From assembly GCA_039654915.1 (NCBI GenBank), contig CM077596.1, positions 9,052,001 to 9,116,000 of the forward strand: DNA of 64,000 bases. The letters are read 5' to 3'. A model generated the notes under the pieces. That model did no database searches. It had not been told where the DNA came from and saw only the letters and a program-made list of their open reading frames with translations. Every line of letters starts with the position of its first letter. Position 1 is the first letter of the stretch. The DNA is from Aquilaria yunnanensis (taxonomy: Eukaryota > Streptophyta > Magnoliopsida > Malvales > Thymelaeaceae). Both the position numbers and the translations under genes were made by a program. Below are positions 12,781 through 24,959 of the stretch, in pieces.

Positions 12781-13165
12781 GTTCACTCACCATTGGTGTT
12801 GGTGTTTTTTGATGGTGTAAATAATGTGGAGTTGCAGTGGTTGTATTATTTCTTTTAGTTTCATTTAATAAAATCATCTCCTATTTAAAAAAAACATAAG
12901 GTGATTCAAGAGAAATCGAATGGCAGACTTAGTTTAGAATCACTAGTTTATGTTCTAATCAAGGTTGATGAATTGAAGCTTGCCATTAAGGATGACAGAA
13001 AAGTTGAGGATGTTTTGTAATTTGTGGAGTGGAGATTGACAGTGTTAAAGTGGAGAGGTGAGCAAAGAGGAGAAGGGCAATGTTGGAAACAAGGGGAAGA
13101 TAGTGACAATCCTTAGTCTCTATGCCAAAGCGAAATGTTGCAAATAAAGTGGGGCGGAGGGAGTA

Positions 13166-14410
13166 TTATTCTTACTATTTCTTCCTTTTGGTTTCAAAAC
13201 GGACATATACAAAATATTCCTAGTTAGGTCTTATAGTTTCTAAAAGGAAGATAAAGGCTTTGCTCTGTAAGGCTTCTTTCTCCCACCAGAGAGCTTTGTT
13301 TGCAAAATTTCATTTTCTATTTTAATAATCCGCTTAATCCCTTTTATTCATCCCTGAAACCTCTTTTGATCTCTATTATCTATCCATCTTTTTTATTCCT
13401 CATGCGTTGCCCTATTTTCCTTAATTTATATGAAACCCTACCTACTCATGTTTTTACATTTATCCTCGAATCCTACCTTTCCCTACAAAATCCATGATTT
13501 GCTTCTAAAATCTTGTTTCTCTCTTAAAGTGGATCCCTTTTTAAGTTGAATCTCTTTGTTTATACCATCTATTGGCATTTTGGAAGCTAGAGCCACAACT
13601 TCTGGGACTTCTAGCTTTCTTTTCTATCTTTCCTATTTGTTTATACCATTTATCTAAAGTTGAATCTATTTGTTTATGCCATCTATCATACTATTAATTT
13701 CTAATTTTGGAAGCTAAGGCTGCAACTTCTAGGACTTTTAGCTATCTTTTCTATCTTTCTTTCAGTCATCAATTCAAATTAGCAGTGATTAAGAAAAGGG
13801 TCGCCCCTTCATTCTTCTATATCCAACTGGATCAATTTCTAGTTTTCAGTTGCTTGGTTGTGTTTTTTCATTTGTTATCAATGGATTTGGATTTCTGCTA
13901 CTGTCATTATATGTTGTTCTTAATTAATTACGGATCTGGGCCATATCTTCAGAGGTTTTTGTTTGTTATGGCTTTATTTGTGACCAAGTCTTCGATTATT
14001 CTGGTGTTGCCTCCGTGTTTTTTGATTTGTTTTGTAGGATTGAGGTTGTTATCTCTTGAAGTTGCATACATTTCAGTTTTTCGTAGTGAGTTCTATTGTT
14101 CAAGTTATTTATTTATCTACTCTGTAGTGGTACTGCTTTTTTTCTATGCTTAGTTCTAGTTTTGTGTGCTCCTATCAATTTATTTGGAACTTTTGGCTTT
14201 CTGGTTTCTGATTTAACAGTGGTCTACAAATTGGGTTTCAATAAGTTCTAGTTTTTTCTTATTAAAGATATATGTTTTTGCCCTTATATGGCTACCTCAC
14301 CTGTAATTGAGACTTTTCACTAAAGGCTGGCACTCTCTTTAGGTGCAAAATTTATAGAAAGCAATAATGATTCATTCTGCTATGGACTACTTTTTAAAGT
14401 TGTTGATCAG
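13166..14410. other. T-rich region upstream of LINE ORF1, perhaps LINE 5' UTR
   Basis: No host gene is visible. The strand is T- and pyrimidine-rich. A 148-codon open frame at 13707-14153 gives a Phe/Leu/Tyr/Val-rich protein typical of T-rich noncoding DNA, and I do not call it. Its position just upstream of the LINE ORF1 remains suggests LINE 5' UTR, but the LINE's 5' end could not be located. Confidence 0.3.
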
Positions 14411-14419
14411 AGGTAATTT

Positions 14420-15261
14420 TATCCTTTTTCAATCCAACAATACATTCAGCACCATTAGACACTTTAAAGTCAAGAAAATGTTCAAAGGGATGGAGACAAA
14501 ATCTATTTCTTATTATTTTTTCTTATGCGCAAGATTTGTCATAGTTCAAAATGGATACTCTATGGAATATCAAAGGTGCTCTTCTTTTAGCCCAAATGAT
14601 TATCCCTCACTACACTTTTAATGATTATAACTTTAACGTCATGTCCAAATAGGTGTAAATACATCAATTATCTTCTCTTTTCCTCACTGGTTCCATTGCT
14701 AAGTCAATAGAGGATAAGTTAGGAAAAGTGAAATCCATTGATATCCTTCTAAGTCGGGGCACCGATAGAGTTTTTTGTATGTGAAAGTGGAATTAGATAT
14801 ATCTAAGCCTCTTTTACCAAAAATTTTAATTCAAGATTTTTATCCTTTTTCAATCCAACAGTATATTCAGCATCATTGGACACTTTAAAGTCAAGAAAAT
14901 GTTCAAAGGGATGGAGACAATAATCTATTTCTTATTATTTTTTCTTATGCGCAAGATTTGTCATAGTTCAGAATGGATACTCTATGGAATATCAAAGGTG
15001 CTCCTCTTTTAACCCAAGTGATTATCCCTCACTAAAATTTTAATGATTATAACTTTAACGTCATGTCCAAATAGGTGCAAATACATCAATTATCTTCTCT
15101 TTTCCTTACTGGTTCCATTGCTAAGTCAATAGAGGATAAGTTAGGAAAAGTGAAATCCATTGATATCCCTATAAGTTGAGGTACTGATAGAGTTATTTGT
15201 ATGTGAAAGTGGAATTAGATATATCTAAGCCTCTTTTACCAAAAATCTTAATTCAAGATTA
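14420..15261. repeat. Two tandem copies of a 421-bp segment inside LINE ORF1
   Basis: The segment starting atcctttttcaatccaac at 14421 recurs at 14842, and the two copies stay alignable to ttaattcaagatt at about 14838 and 15260. The period is 421 bp, not a multiple of three, so the duplication by itself breaks the LINE reading frame. Both copies include the ORF1 motif KVELDISKPL. They differ at scattered sites and are therefore not an assembly duplication. Confidence 0.9.
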
Positions 15262-16439
15262 TTCTAGAAAAATGTTGTTAGGTGCTTATTAAATATTAAA
15301 GGATTTACAAAGTATGTAAAGCTTGTGGTCAAATGGGCCATTCACAAACTTTATGTTCCTTCTCTCATCTTAATATCATTATGGCAAAGTTACATGAAGT
15401 TCTTTTGGCTAATTATACCAATATCGACATACTCACCAATAAAAAGTTAGGCCAACTATTGGCTAAATCTCCATTTAAAAGTTATCAAGAAAAAACCTTA
15501 TGTAAAAAATGGCTCAATGGCTCTTTGGCATTCGAGTAAAAATCCTAGTGTAGTCACATTAAACCAACAATTTTTTTCTCTGTATAAATCATCTATGTCA
15601 ATGGTGCAACAAGATATCAAAGTGTACATGTTTAAAGATCTTGGCGAAGATCCTCTTATTCATCAGCCTATTTCTAATGGCTCTAATAATGTTATCTAGC
15701 CCTCACCTATTATACCTATAATGTTTGCTTCTTCCTATGTTGCTGGTAATGACTCCTATGCTCAAGAACCTAGACTTCACAATAAAAGAAATAAATGTTT
15801 TCTTGGGCACAATAAAGGTACTCAGGTATTAGGTAATGACAATGAAGTTGGTAGATTGCCAAAGAGGCTTCAAACTTGTCTTCATGTCCATGGTGATCTT
15901 TATTGCATGATTCGATTTATACCTATAGGTTATGTATTGGAAAATAAGCAAATATAAGTAGTATCCCTAGTGTTCATGATTGAGAAAGGTTCACCTATGG
16001 GATAAAATGGTCGTGAGTCAAATAATCTACATAATGGTGTTGAATGACATTTTAATTTGGAAAGAGAGACACGCTAAGATAGATGGAAAAGATAAATGCT
16101 AAGATAGATTCAAAGGACAAAGAAGTTTTGCTATACTTGGGGCTTGGCTCCTAGCATAGCTCTTGTGACTATTCCAGCTATTAGGCAAAAAAACTTATGG
16201 GAAGAAGGGGAGTAGTCCAAGTTAGTGGCATGGAAAAAACACCATAAGTTTGGTTCCTTAGTTTTTAAAGAGGAAATGACTATTAATTCATCCTTGGATA
16301 TTACAAAGACTTTAATGGGAAAAGATGGTTGTTTGTCATTACAGTTGAAGTTGTTTTGCTTATCACCCGATGTTGGTATCAATCCTCCTTTTCTCAAGGA
16401 TTTTTGGGAGGTTAACCTGAAACAACCCCTACCACAGCC
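14700..16439 (+). pseudogene. LINE ORF1 remnant with CCHC zinc knuckle
   Basis: The frame around 14760-14830 gives KVELDISKPLLPKIL, matching the 'v-v-E-DLSKPL' stretch that precedes the zinc knuckle in plant LINE ORF1 proteins. At 15307-15348 comes the knuckle CKACGQMGHSQTLC, a perfect C-x2-C-x4-H-x4-C nucleic-acid-binding motif. The downstream part to 16439 is broken into short frames. ORF1 proteins bind the LINE RNA. The 421-bp duplication and several stops show that the copy is inactive. Confidence 0.8.
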
Positions 16440-17032
16440 ATGATAGTTCTAACTTATAACTGCCATGGGATTGGCAAACCTATGATAGTTCATTTTTCCA
16501 AGGGCCTGATTCGAATGCACAAGTTTGACCTATGTTTTCTAATGGAAACCAAAGCTGCTGGAATAAAAGTAATGAAGAAAATGACGTCTTGTGGGTTTCA
16601 ACAAGTGTTTTATGTTGATTTGTAAAGAGAAGTATGGATCTTTGGGTAGGTTATTATGATACCCTTGCTTACTATATGATTGAGGTATAGAAGAATTTTG
16701 TCCTTATCCGAGTTAGGGATAATTAACACCATGGGTGGTGGTTAGGCCTTATGTATGACAATCTTGTCACTTATCTAAGATCTTCAACATGGAATGAAAC
16801 CAAGGATGTTGTCCTACATTATTCCCAATCAGTGCTGCTATTTGGGGATGTTAATCAAGTTTTGTATCCTTCCCTATGTCACATAAAGCGGGAGTAGGAG
16901 CGAGAGCGAGAGCAGTAGCGAAAGCGCGAATTCGTTAAACTTGAAAAAATATCAAGAGTGGGAGCGGCTCGAGAGCGTCACTATATATATATAAGAAGAC
17001 GCAAATAAATTGATAATCTTCAACACTCAAAT

Positions 17033-17817
17033 TGATGGCCTGCGGTGGCTTCATCGTATGTCATCGTTTCAGTAGGGAGGGCTTCTGATGGAGGAGAACA
17101 CTTTGAGAGGAGATTCCCCAGTGGAGGATACCTGAAATCCTTTCAGAAAAACACGGGTTAGGAAGTCCCCGGAGTGGTTTTCCGGGGAGGAGCCTCCGAC
17201 GCCCAAGTCAGTATTTTCAGATAACTGGATTATGTGTCCTTTTTGGTTTTCAAAGAGAACTTTGTTATCTTACCTTTCTAGAATGCTTTTTTGGGTGTTT
17301 TATACAGGAGGTGTGCAAAAAGCCATTCCCCTCTAGCGGCCGTCCCTGATTATGACACGTGTCCGACGGGATGGGATCCCTGCTTTTTCGGGATCGAAGG
17401 GACGTGTATCTCAGCGAAAGTCGCTGTGCTGACAGCCCAGTCATTCCGAGGGAGTCATATCGAGGCGTCCCTCTGATAGCGTGTCCCAGTGATAGCGTGT
17501 CAGAATGTCCATGGGAGACGACTTTATGGGGAGGTGTCAGAGGCTCCTTAAATGCTTTGTTCGTACCTTCCGAGGTTACTCTAACATTTCGGGGCATATG
17601 TTACCTGAGGATGGTTCCTCCGAGGGATACTCCTGTTTCCGAAGAAGGTTCGATCGTTCTACCGAGGTTGGTCTTCCCATTGCCTGAGGGAGCGAATTCC
17701 CTATATTAGGGCAGGGGGATCATTAGTTCTTCTGATCACGGCTGGTAGTTTCCCTCTGCCGAGGTCAGTACTCCGCCAAATTTGGGAGCTCGGCCGAGAT
17801 GCGTACTTCGGCTATCA
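17033..17817. mobile_element. Solo LTR (785 bp) inside the hAT element
   Basis: The LTR begins TGATGGCCTGCGG and ends TTCGGCTATCA, with palindromic tips TGAT/ATCA. A perfect 5-bp target duplication, caaat, occurs at 17028-17032 and 17818-17822. It is more GC-rich than the hAT around it and holds the phrase cctccgacgcccaagtcag, which I associate with gypsy-type LTRs, though that assignment is from memory. Open frames within it (for example 17359-17709 plus and 17265-17597 minus) are incidental. No internal domain remains. Confidence 0.9.
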
Positions 17818-17928
17818 CAAATAATATATGAAAAATCAAACCTATAAAATAAAGTCCAAACCAAAATGAATTCCAATAGAAATAGTAAAATTAATTAGAA
17901 ATGACTAGCTACTGATTGTTATTCTTTC

Positions 17929-20208
17929 TCACTCATTTCTAGCCCTCTTGCCACGAGATATTTCCTCTCTTTGTGCCTGAGACAAGTTTGATCTTACTTG
18001 ATCGGAACTTGATGCTTGAGAAGAGTTACGAATATCATCATCTCCATAAAGAAAAGTGTGATCTTTTTTATGAATTACCTCCATATCGTTGTCCAGGACA
18101 TCATCATATGTAAAATCATCCCAATTCTTCTCTGTAACGCGCCAACAGTCTGTTGTTGTAGTGTACATATACCAACGATTCAGCTCGATTTGCATTCAAC
18201 TTGTTCCTCTTTACATTGTGAATATATGAGTATGTGCTCCAGACCCTCTCAACACATGAAGTGTTAACGCTTTGAGAAAGGACATTGGCTGCTAGATTAT
18301 ATAGTTCAGGAGCAGCCACACCATACAAATTCCACCAAGCGATTGTACTCATTATTTTTCTATCTTCGATAGCTTGAGGTCGAGCAAATACTCCTGGATC
18401 ACTTGTAAAATCACTAAGTTGTTGACGAATCAGTGGAGTCTCCCGTAAATCATGAACAAGTCGGTCAACCACATTCAGATATGTCCCTAAAAACAAGGAA
18501 AAATATTACTAATAAGAAAGATATATATACTAAAAATATTACTAATAATCAGCTAGCAAATAAATAATGAAAAGTCAAGTAACATTAACAACGAAATTAA
18601 ACATACCTTATACAAATGAATTAGCATGTGGCTTAATCCTCTTCCTTCCACAAGGACCCACCTTACGTAGCCAAGTTTGTGAGTAATAAAATGGAGTAAG
18701 CACATAAGCAAGTGTATGTAGTGGTAGATTTATTTTTCTCCACCGTTCCAAAATCAAATTCTCCACTGTTTTGTACAAATCACGATCATTCTGCAAGACT
18801 TCTTCAATAGAACCAATCATATCTTCCATTCCTTGATACACCTCCCCAACAACTGCTTTATCAGAATCACAAAAGCGAATCATTAACCAAATTGGTTTTG
18901 TGACAGATAAAATGAATTTTACCTGTCCCCAAAACTCATCATCCAATACCACTTTCTTAACCTAATCATGTTCTAAGTTTGATCTAGAACTTCCTTTCTT
19001 AAGTTTTTCCCACTCATCATTCAAAACCATAGATATCAAAGCATTTTATACTCGAAAAAGGCGTTCCAAAACTGCATAGTGATGACCAAATCTAGTTTTC
19101 TTCACTTGAATGACATCCAATGCAAAAAAGTTCTGAAGATATGCAGCACAAAGGTATGATTTTTAATATAGTTCACAACTCCTTTTGCCTTCTCATAACA
19201 ATCACTAAAAAATGATAAGTCTGGATAAGATGATTTGGCTAGATCTTTCATAAGAAGACTGAGAGTATGTGCCATACAACCAGACCAAAGAATATGATGA
19301 TGTCTATCTTGAATAATATCTCCAGCGGCCTTACAGTTTGAAGCATTATCCGTCAAAACTTGTACAACATTATAAGTCCCCATAGTTTCAATAGCCTTAA
19401 GTAAAATGCCAGCAATAAATTGTGCATTTTTCTCATCACCAGAACAATCAACAGCATTCAGAAACATAGCCCTCCCTCCTGAAATAGCCGAAACATTTAT
19501 CAAAGGTTGGTTCTTAATGTTGGACCAACCATCCGACACTATTGAAACTCTATACTTAGGCCATTGTTCATTAATAGGAATTAAAGCACGATCAATTTTT
19601 GTTCTTTCTCTATCAAGTAGCATAGTCCTAATTTTTTCAGAACTAGGAGGCTTATATCCTTTAGAAGCTTCATTTATTGCTCTCACCACATCAACCCACA
19701 AATGAGATCTAGCAGTATTAAAAGGAATTCCACAACCATAGAAGTACCTAGCAATTATACCATTCGTTTCTTCTCTGGAAGACAACTTGAACAACTGCCC
19801 AATATGCTTCATACCTTGTTCACGTGCCATATTTGTATCATGTGCAGGTGGAACAACCGGTAGATTAACAATAGGGGTCTTCCTACTACTACTTCCAAAT
19901 AATTTTTGAGCCTCCTCCTCCTCTTTTTTCAACCCTGCTCTTTCTTGTTTTGTTGTCTTGGTGTAAGTGGCTATTCCTTAAGCTCGTTGTCTAGGTAACA
20001 ATCCTATTAAATGAGCTCTTATATGTGATTATGTTCCCGTATAAGGTTTTGCTCTACAACCAAAATTACAAGTCCACTTATCTTTCTTATTCTCAATGTA
20101 TGTCACATACCTTCTCAAAGGTGTAGAGCTCAACTCTTTGCATTAGTCATTAGTATCACCAATGTTTGATTGTGAATCACTTCTTTCCTCATTGTTTTTT
20201 TCTTCCAT
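17929..20208 (-). pseudogene. hAT transposase, BED/DUF659/dimerisation type, degenerate
   Basis: The best start is the ATG at 20208. Three in-frame TAA codons interrupt the BED-like zinc-finger region (DKWTCNFGC, then SHIRAHL). The longest intact piece, 19102-19932, is DUF659-like, with EEVNG-type context and WPKYRVSIVSDGW, VQVLTDNASNCKAAG and ILWSGCMAHTLSLLMKDL, holding candidate catalytic acidic residues. It continues through 18608-18952 (WLRKVGPCG) and ends with the hAT dimerisation domain at 18116-18496 ([20 protein letters not shown]). A frameshift near 18120-18190 separates that domain from an acidic tail. The protein would cut and paste DNA if intact; this copy is dead. Confidence 0.88.
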
Positions 20209-21110
20209 CGAATCTACAAATTCATTGAAAAATATATAAGAAATAATACATCTCAATCTCAATTTGGAAGAAGACAATTGGTTAATCCAATGGAGCATAT
20301 ATGAAAAAAATAGTAAAAAGTAATATTACTTAATCACAAAAGAACAAAGCTACAATGCAATTTAGGCTTTTTTAATTATCTTTTGGCTTGTCTGCTTGCT
20401 TCACGCCTTCACCAATAAAACTTTCCAGCTATGCCTGTACGTGTAAAAGCAAGCCTGCAAAGTTAAACTTTCCAACTGTACCATACGTCCATAACCATAC
20501 CACCTTCATATACGTTTGCGCATGGATCAGATTTCAGATTTCAGAGCCAGCTACTACAAGCCTGCTGCCTGCGGCATTTCTTCCCCCTTCCCCAAGCCAA
20601 GCAAATTTAAACGCAACAGCCAAGCAAGCAAGACGGCAAAAGCCAAGCAAAGACGCCAACTCACCGGCACCGCCGTGGCCGTATAGAAAGTTAAATTTTC
20701 TTGATTCAATCTTAAAAAGGAAACAAAATATGGACAAAGAACAATGGAATTCAGACAGCAGACCAAAGAAACAAAATCAATTCACCTGTATCACTGCTAT
20801 TGCTTCGCACCGACTGTGGCTCTGTCTGTAGAACGAACGAGAACGACTACGAGGCTGCTGCACTGCTGCTCTGCTCGGAATCAGAATTTCAAACCAAACT
20901 TCGTCGAGCGGCTTCGGAATTAGCCAAAAAAGCAAGAAAATATTCAAAACTCATGCAAAACAAGGGCTTTTGGTTTCTTTTTAGGTTTAGACTTCAACTT
21001 AACTTAGGTAAATCAATTACCGTGCTAAAAACACACGATACACTTCTGTTACAAATAGAATTTTTCTGTTAAATCGAATTCGTGAATTGTAAAGAATTAG
21101 AGTGCGCTTT
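20209..21110. other. hAT 5' non-coding region
   Basis: This part lies between the transposase start and the element's right end. It is moderately GC-rich near 20530-20870, and open frames cross it on both strands (20388-20831 plus, 20534-20737 minus), but they overlap one another and show no motif. I take it as promoter and leader of the hAT transposase. Confidence 0.45.
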
Positions 21111-21529
21111 CATAATCATCAGATCGCGAATTGGTGACACTCGCACTCCAAAAGCGCGAATTGACGTGCTGAACTTCCGGAGCGCTGGTAAAGCAGATGC
21201 TTCATGTGACTAAGATCCTTCCAAGAAGACGGATGAAAATAGTCATTGTATTCCAGGAGTAGAACATCTCTATAACCCTATAACAAACATTGCTTTAGTT
21301 CCTTTACAATGCCATGGACCACACTACACTTGGACTAATGCTCAAAGTTTAGTTTTTGAGGTTTTTGATAAGGCATACATCGACAATGAGTGGTGTGTTA
21401 AACACTCCAATGTTGCTTTATTGAACTTGGCAATCCAAGTTTCCAACCATTTCCCTTTATTACTTGATATGCATAGAAAAAATAGGTTTTATCATGGACC
21501 GTATCAATTTGAAGCCTTCTAGTTATGTT

Positions 21530-22940
21530 TGTATGGTTTCAAAAGCCATACAAGCACAGTGGAATTTAATCGAAACCCTCCAATATCCAAGTGAAATGGG
21601 GTAAACCGGGTGTTCAAAAATTTTCATACCTAATTTGGTTGAGATATTTCGCCCAACTGTAGAGTCGAATCACAAAACCTGAACAGTTGTCGTGTTCAAG
21701 CTCTCTATGGTATCCACACGAGTGTCTCAGGATCACCACGCTTCCACCACATCTTGGCAGATGCGTTTTTCTTGCGCTCGCAGTGTTAGCTTGTGTCCTT
21801 CAAGGAAGTGCAAAAGAAGAGTGCGGTTGTCTCTTTCTGGAAGGCTAAGGCAAGGCTGTAAATTTCTCATAAAAAGTTGTATTTATAGTAAGACTCAGCT
21901 TCTAGGCTAAATGGGTTTCAAAACCTTAATCCAATTGGGCTTTAATTTTGGGCTTAATAGTAACTCAACTTTTTGGCCCATTATTAATACAAAATTATTA
22001 TGAAACCATAGCCTAAATAATTAGCCCATGCACTCTAATAATCCAAATAGTTCTATGTGTGCGACTCAATATGCTCTTACCATATTGGCAATGATCATAA
22101 ATCGCATTTATGATCATAAGCAATGAGCGGTGTCTAGCAACACATCATTGCTACCCAAGTAACAAGATTGTCTGTGATTCAACTAAACCTTTATGATCAT
22201 TACTCATATATGCCATTGTCCTTTTGTCCAAGATATCAAAACTAAACACGAGACATGGAACATGTCATTCTCGTATAGCCCAATCTTTGGTTTCTTGATT
22301 ACCGAGTAGAGTAACTTAAATTGATAACATTGATATCGTACATTAACTCATATGAGTATGGCCATGCATTTTCTAAGTCTCACTCTATCAATGGGCCTGA
22401 AGATATTACTCTCATTACATAGGAGGGACAAATCCCATCTTGATCATATAAATCCCTATGCATGATATGTGACATACCCAATAACCACCTTCAAGTTCAC
22501 TCAGTTACGAGCAACAATGGGAAGTATCAAAGTATGTGACACACACGTAGGGAACCTTGATGATCTTAGGTTAAAGGACTACATATACCATGATCACTAT
22601 GAGAATCACTTATGACACTCATATAACGATCCATGTAGCGTTCTCATGGTGGGTCGGTCTAGTACACAAGTTCTCCAACTTGTACCCATATGTAGACTAT
22701 ATATCTTATATTAGTATCCACATATGCTAGTCACTATGTATTATTGTAACCTGCTCTACAATAATACTAAACCAAGGACATTTGAGAATATCATTATTCT
22801 AGAATTATAATTATATTTATTACGTTACACAGAAACAAACAACAAACATAGTTGCTGGATTAATGCTTTAATAAAATATCATGACTTAATGTACAAAAAT
22901 ACAATCATCTCATAATTGGCTTTTAGGCACAACACTAACA
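21530..22940 (+). mobile_element. Solo LTR, 1.4-kb family copy 3, inserted in the LINE
   Basis: The LTR begins TGTATGGTTTCAAAAGCC and ends AGGCACAACACTAACA (1411 bp). A perfect target duplication, atgtt, flanks it (21525-21529 and 22941-22945). It aligns along its whole length with copies 1 and 2 but has more substitutions, including the altered start TGTATGG for TGTTGGG. No internal domain is present. It separates the LINE endonuclease C-terminus from the reverse transcriptase. Confidence 0.93.
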
Positions 22941-24959
22941 ATGTTTCCCTTAGTGTGAAGAGTTATTGGAACAAGTTTGGAAAGGACAATACACAGGATC
23001 TTTTATATTTCAGTTGGTCACAAAATGCAATAGGCCTATATAGATCCTTTGCTCATGGAATCACATAACAGTGAAGGACATCTCGAGTCAAATTGCTACT
23101 ACAGAAGTTGTCCCAGCTTTAATCCAACCTGGACCCTTCTTTTATGGCTAAAGCCATTGAGACAACTAGAAAGTCCTTGCAACGGGTTTTAAGGATAAAG
23201 AAAGATTATGAGCTTAGAAATCTTACATTAATTGGCTTGCCTTGGGGGATTCTAATACAAGTTTTTTTTATTCCATGACAAATTTTCACTGGAATTAAAA
23301 CTGAATCATTGTTCTTAAGGATATGAGTTGTAACAAATGGATTATAGGCTAAGTGTATATTGGAGCCCACATCCATTGACATATTTTTCCATTCTTTTTA
23401 TATCCAGGAGGCTCATAATTTAGACCTTCAAGACCAAATGTGTAGGCATTTACAAAGGTGGCTTACCTTAAAACAGCAACAATACCTTCTTCGGCCTTTT
23501 TTGAATATAGAAATCAGAAAAAAAAACCCTCTTTAAATTGGGCAATTTTAAAGAACCTAGTTCAAATGAGATTCAGCCCATTATTTTCAAGAAATACTAG
23601 GCATTTTATAAGGCTATTTGTTATCAATGCAATTGGATCCTTTGTTTTGGAGAGATTCTTATTCAAAGAGCTTGACAGAACATTTATCACTCTTATTCCA
23701 AAGACTCAGTAATCAGAGTCCATCAATGATTATCACCCAATTAGCTTAAGCAATATAGTATACAAAGTCATCCTTAAGCTTCTTATTGATCCTTGTATCA
23801 AAAAACAAAAATGCCTTTTTTACTAGGAGAGTTGTGCATGACAACATTATTATTGCCTATGAATTGTTTCATGCCATAAAGCACACTAGTAAATCTAGCA
23901 GGCCTAGTGGTTGTTTTAAGGCTGCTCTTAAACTTGATATAAGAAAGGCCTATGATAAATTTCACTGGAGCTTCATAAAGAAAGTTCTTCGAGTTATAAA
24001 TTTCTTTGAGGAAAGGATATGTATGATCTTGCAGTGTATTACCATAGTTTCTTAGTTCTAGTTAATAGTAGCCTAACTAATTGGTTTGTCCCCGAAAGGG
24101 GAATTAGGCAAGAAGTCCCCCTATCTCTTTACCTCTTCATCCTTTGTGAGGAAGCATTTTCCAACTATTTGACCTAACAAGAATTAACAAGATAACTCCC
24201 ACGTATCAAAGCCAACATATTAAGGCCATGTATTAACCATATATTCTTTGTTTATGACTATGTTATCTTCTTTAAGCCAGATCTCAAAATGATCAATGGT
24301 CTTAAACAAGTTTTACTCTTGTATTAGGAAACAAGATGTTAAGAAATAAACTTCAGGAAGTCCAAATAGGTTTTTAGTTAGAATATCCTACATAGATTCA
24401 TTAGACTATTTTGCGGACTCTTCTCTTGCCCAGTAAGTGACTCAGTGACCAAATATTTGGAGATCCTTGTTTACTGCAATCTCTAAAAAAATGCTTCATA
24501 TGACTTTTCAAGCTTCAAGATAAAATCCAAGATCTTTGCCTGGAAGTGGAAGTTGTTTAACCCTACCGGTAAACTTACTCTTATTCAGGCTTCTCTTTTA
24601 TCCCTACTGATCTATATTATGTCTTTGTTTCACATACTAGTCACAACAAGGCACAATTTATCCAAATCTATGGTCTGATTCTAATGGCGTGGTTATGATC
24701 AAGACCGGAGCATCCATTTCCATGATAGGTTTCTCCTAGCTCCTCCTAAGGGATATCAAGGGTTATAAATTTAGGATATGAGAACATTTAATCAGGCTCT
24801 TAGCTTGTAGTCTTAAAAAAATATTGATCCTTTATAAGTCCTTGTATTATTACAACAATGAGATCCTTCACTCAAGATCGATTTATGCTTAAGGAATGAA
24901 ATGTGACCTACATTTCATTGATTCACAAAATTTAACATCTAGAATTTGCTAACAACTTC

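Larger units (their letters stand above)
9059..13163. mobile_element. Mariner/Stowaway-like element, decayed and split by nested LTRs
   Basis: The left end reads CTCTTTCCGCCC after TA, and the inverse of the right end reads CTCCCTCCGCCC before TA. This is the consensus end of plant mariner/Stowaway elements (CTCCCTCCGTCCC with a TA target). The similarity continues inward (tttttgcaccattttcc against tttgcaacatttcgc). TA dinucleotides flank both ends at 9057-9058 and 13164-13165. Removing the nested LTRs leaves roughly 1.3 kb, too short and too broken for an intact transposase, and no DDD/DDE motif was recognised. It is therefore an old non-autonomous or decayed copy. Confidence 0.7.
16874..21214 (-). 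mobile_element. hAT transposon (4341 bp) inserted in the LINE endonuclease
   Basis: The left end reads CTATGTCACATAAAGC and the inverse of the right end CTTAGTCACATGAAGC, a 16-bp imperfect inverted repeat. The flanks are a perfect 8-bp target duplication, atccttcc (16866-16873 and 21215-21222), the size expected for hAT. Excising the element and one target copy rejoins the LINE frame as LYPSKKTDENSHC. Sub-terminal CG-rich motifs (cgcgaatt near 16926, 21126 and 21155) occur at both ends, as is common for hAT transposase binding. The element carries a transposase on minus and a solo LTR at 17033-17817. Confidence 0.92.
16440..24330 (+). pseudogene. LINE ORF2 remnant: endonuclease and reverse transcriptase
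   Basis: The start ATG at 16440 gives MIVLTYNCHGIG and then FDLCFLMETKA, which contain the conserved Asn and the Glu-Thr of an AP-type endonuclease. LLFGDVNQVLYPS follows, then the hAT insertion, then KKTDENSHC and CHGPHYTWTN, the late endonuclease motif. After the solo LTR come the reverse transcriptase blocks FITLIPKT, DYHPISLSNIVYKVI, ALKLDIRKAYDKFHW and [20 protein letters not shown]. The expected catalytic F/Y-ADD box is read as FVYDYVIFF, so the polymerase active site is lost. Several in-frame stops are present. Confidence 0.87.
14400..24900 (+). mobile_element. L1-type LINE, dead, with two large insertions
   Basis: Domain order is that of plant L1 elements: ORF1 with the segment KVELDISKPL and a CCHC zinc knuckle, then ORF2 with an endonuclease starting at 16440 and a reverse transcriptase from about 23640 to 24330. 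All are on the plus strand. Removing the hAT at 16874-21214 and the solo LTR at 21530-22940 restores the order and, at the hAT site, the reading frame. Stops and frameshifts are frequent. Neither end, poly(A) tail nor target duplication could be fixed, so the limits given are approximate. Confidence 0.85.

Noticed and set aside
13707..14153. 148-codon open frame
   Set aside because: Composition is Phe/Leu/Tyr/Val-rich, as expected from T-rich DNA, and no family is recognisable.
17265..17709. Overlapping open frames on both strands in a GC-rich segment
   Set aside because: They fall inside the 785-bp solo LTR bounded by caaat duplications and show no protein motif.
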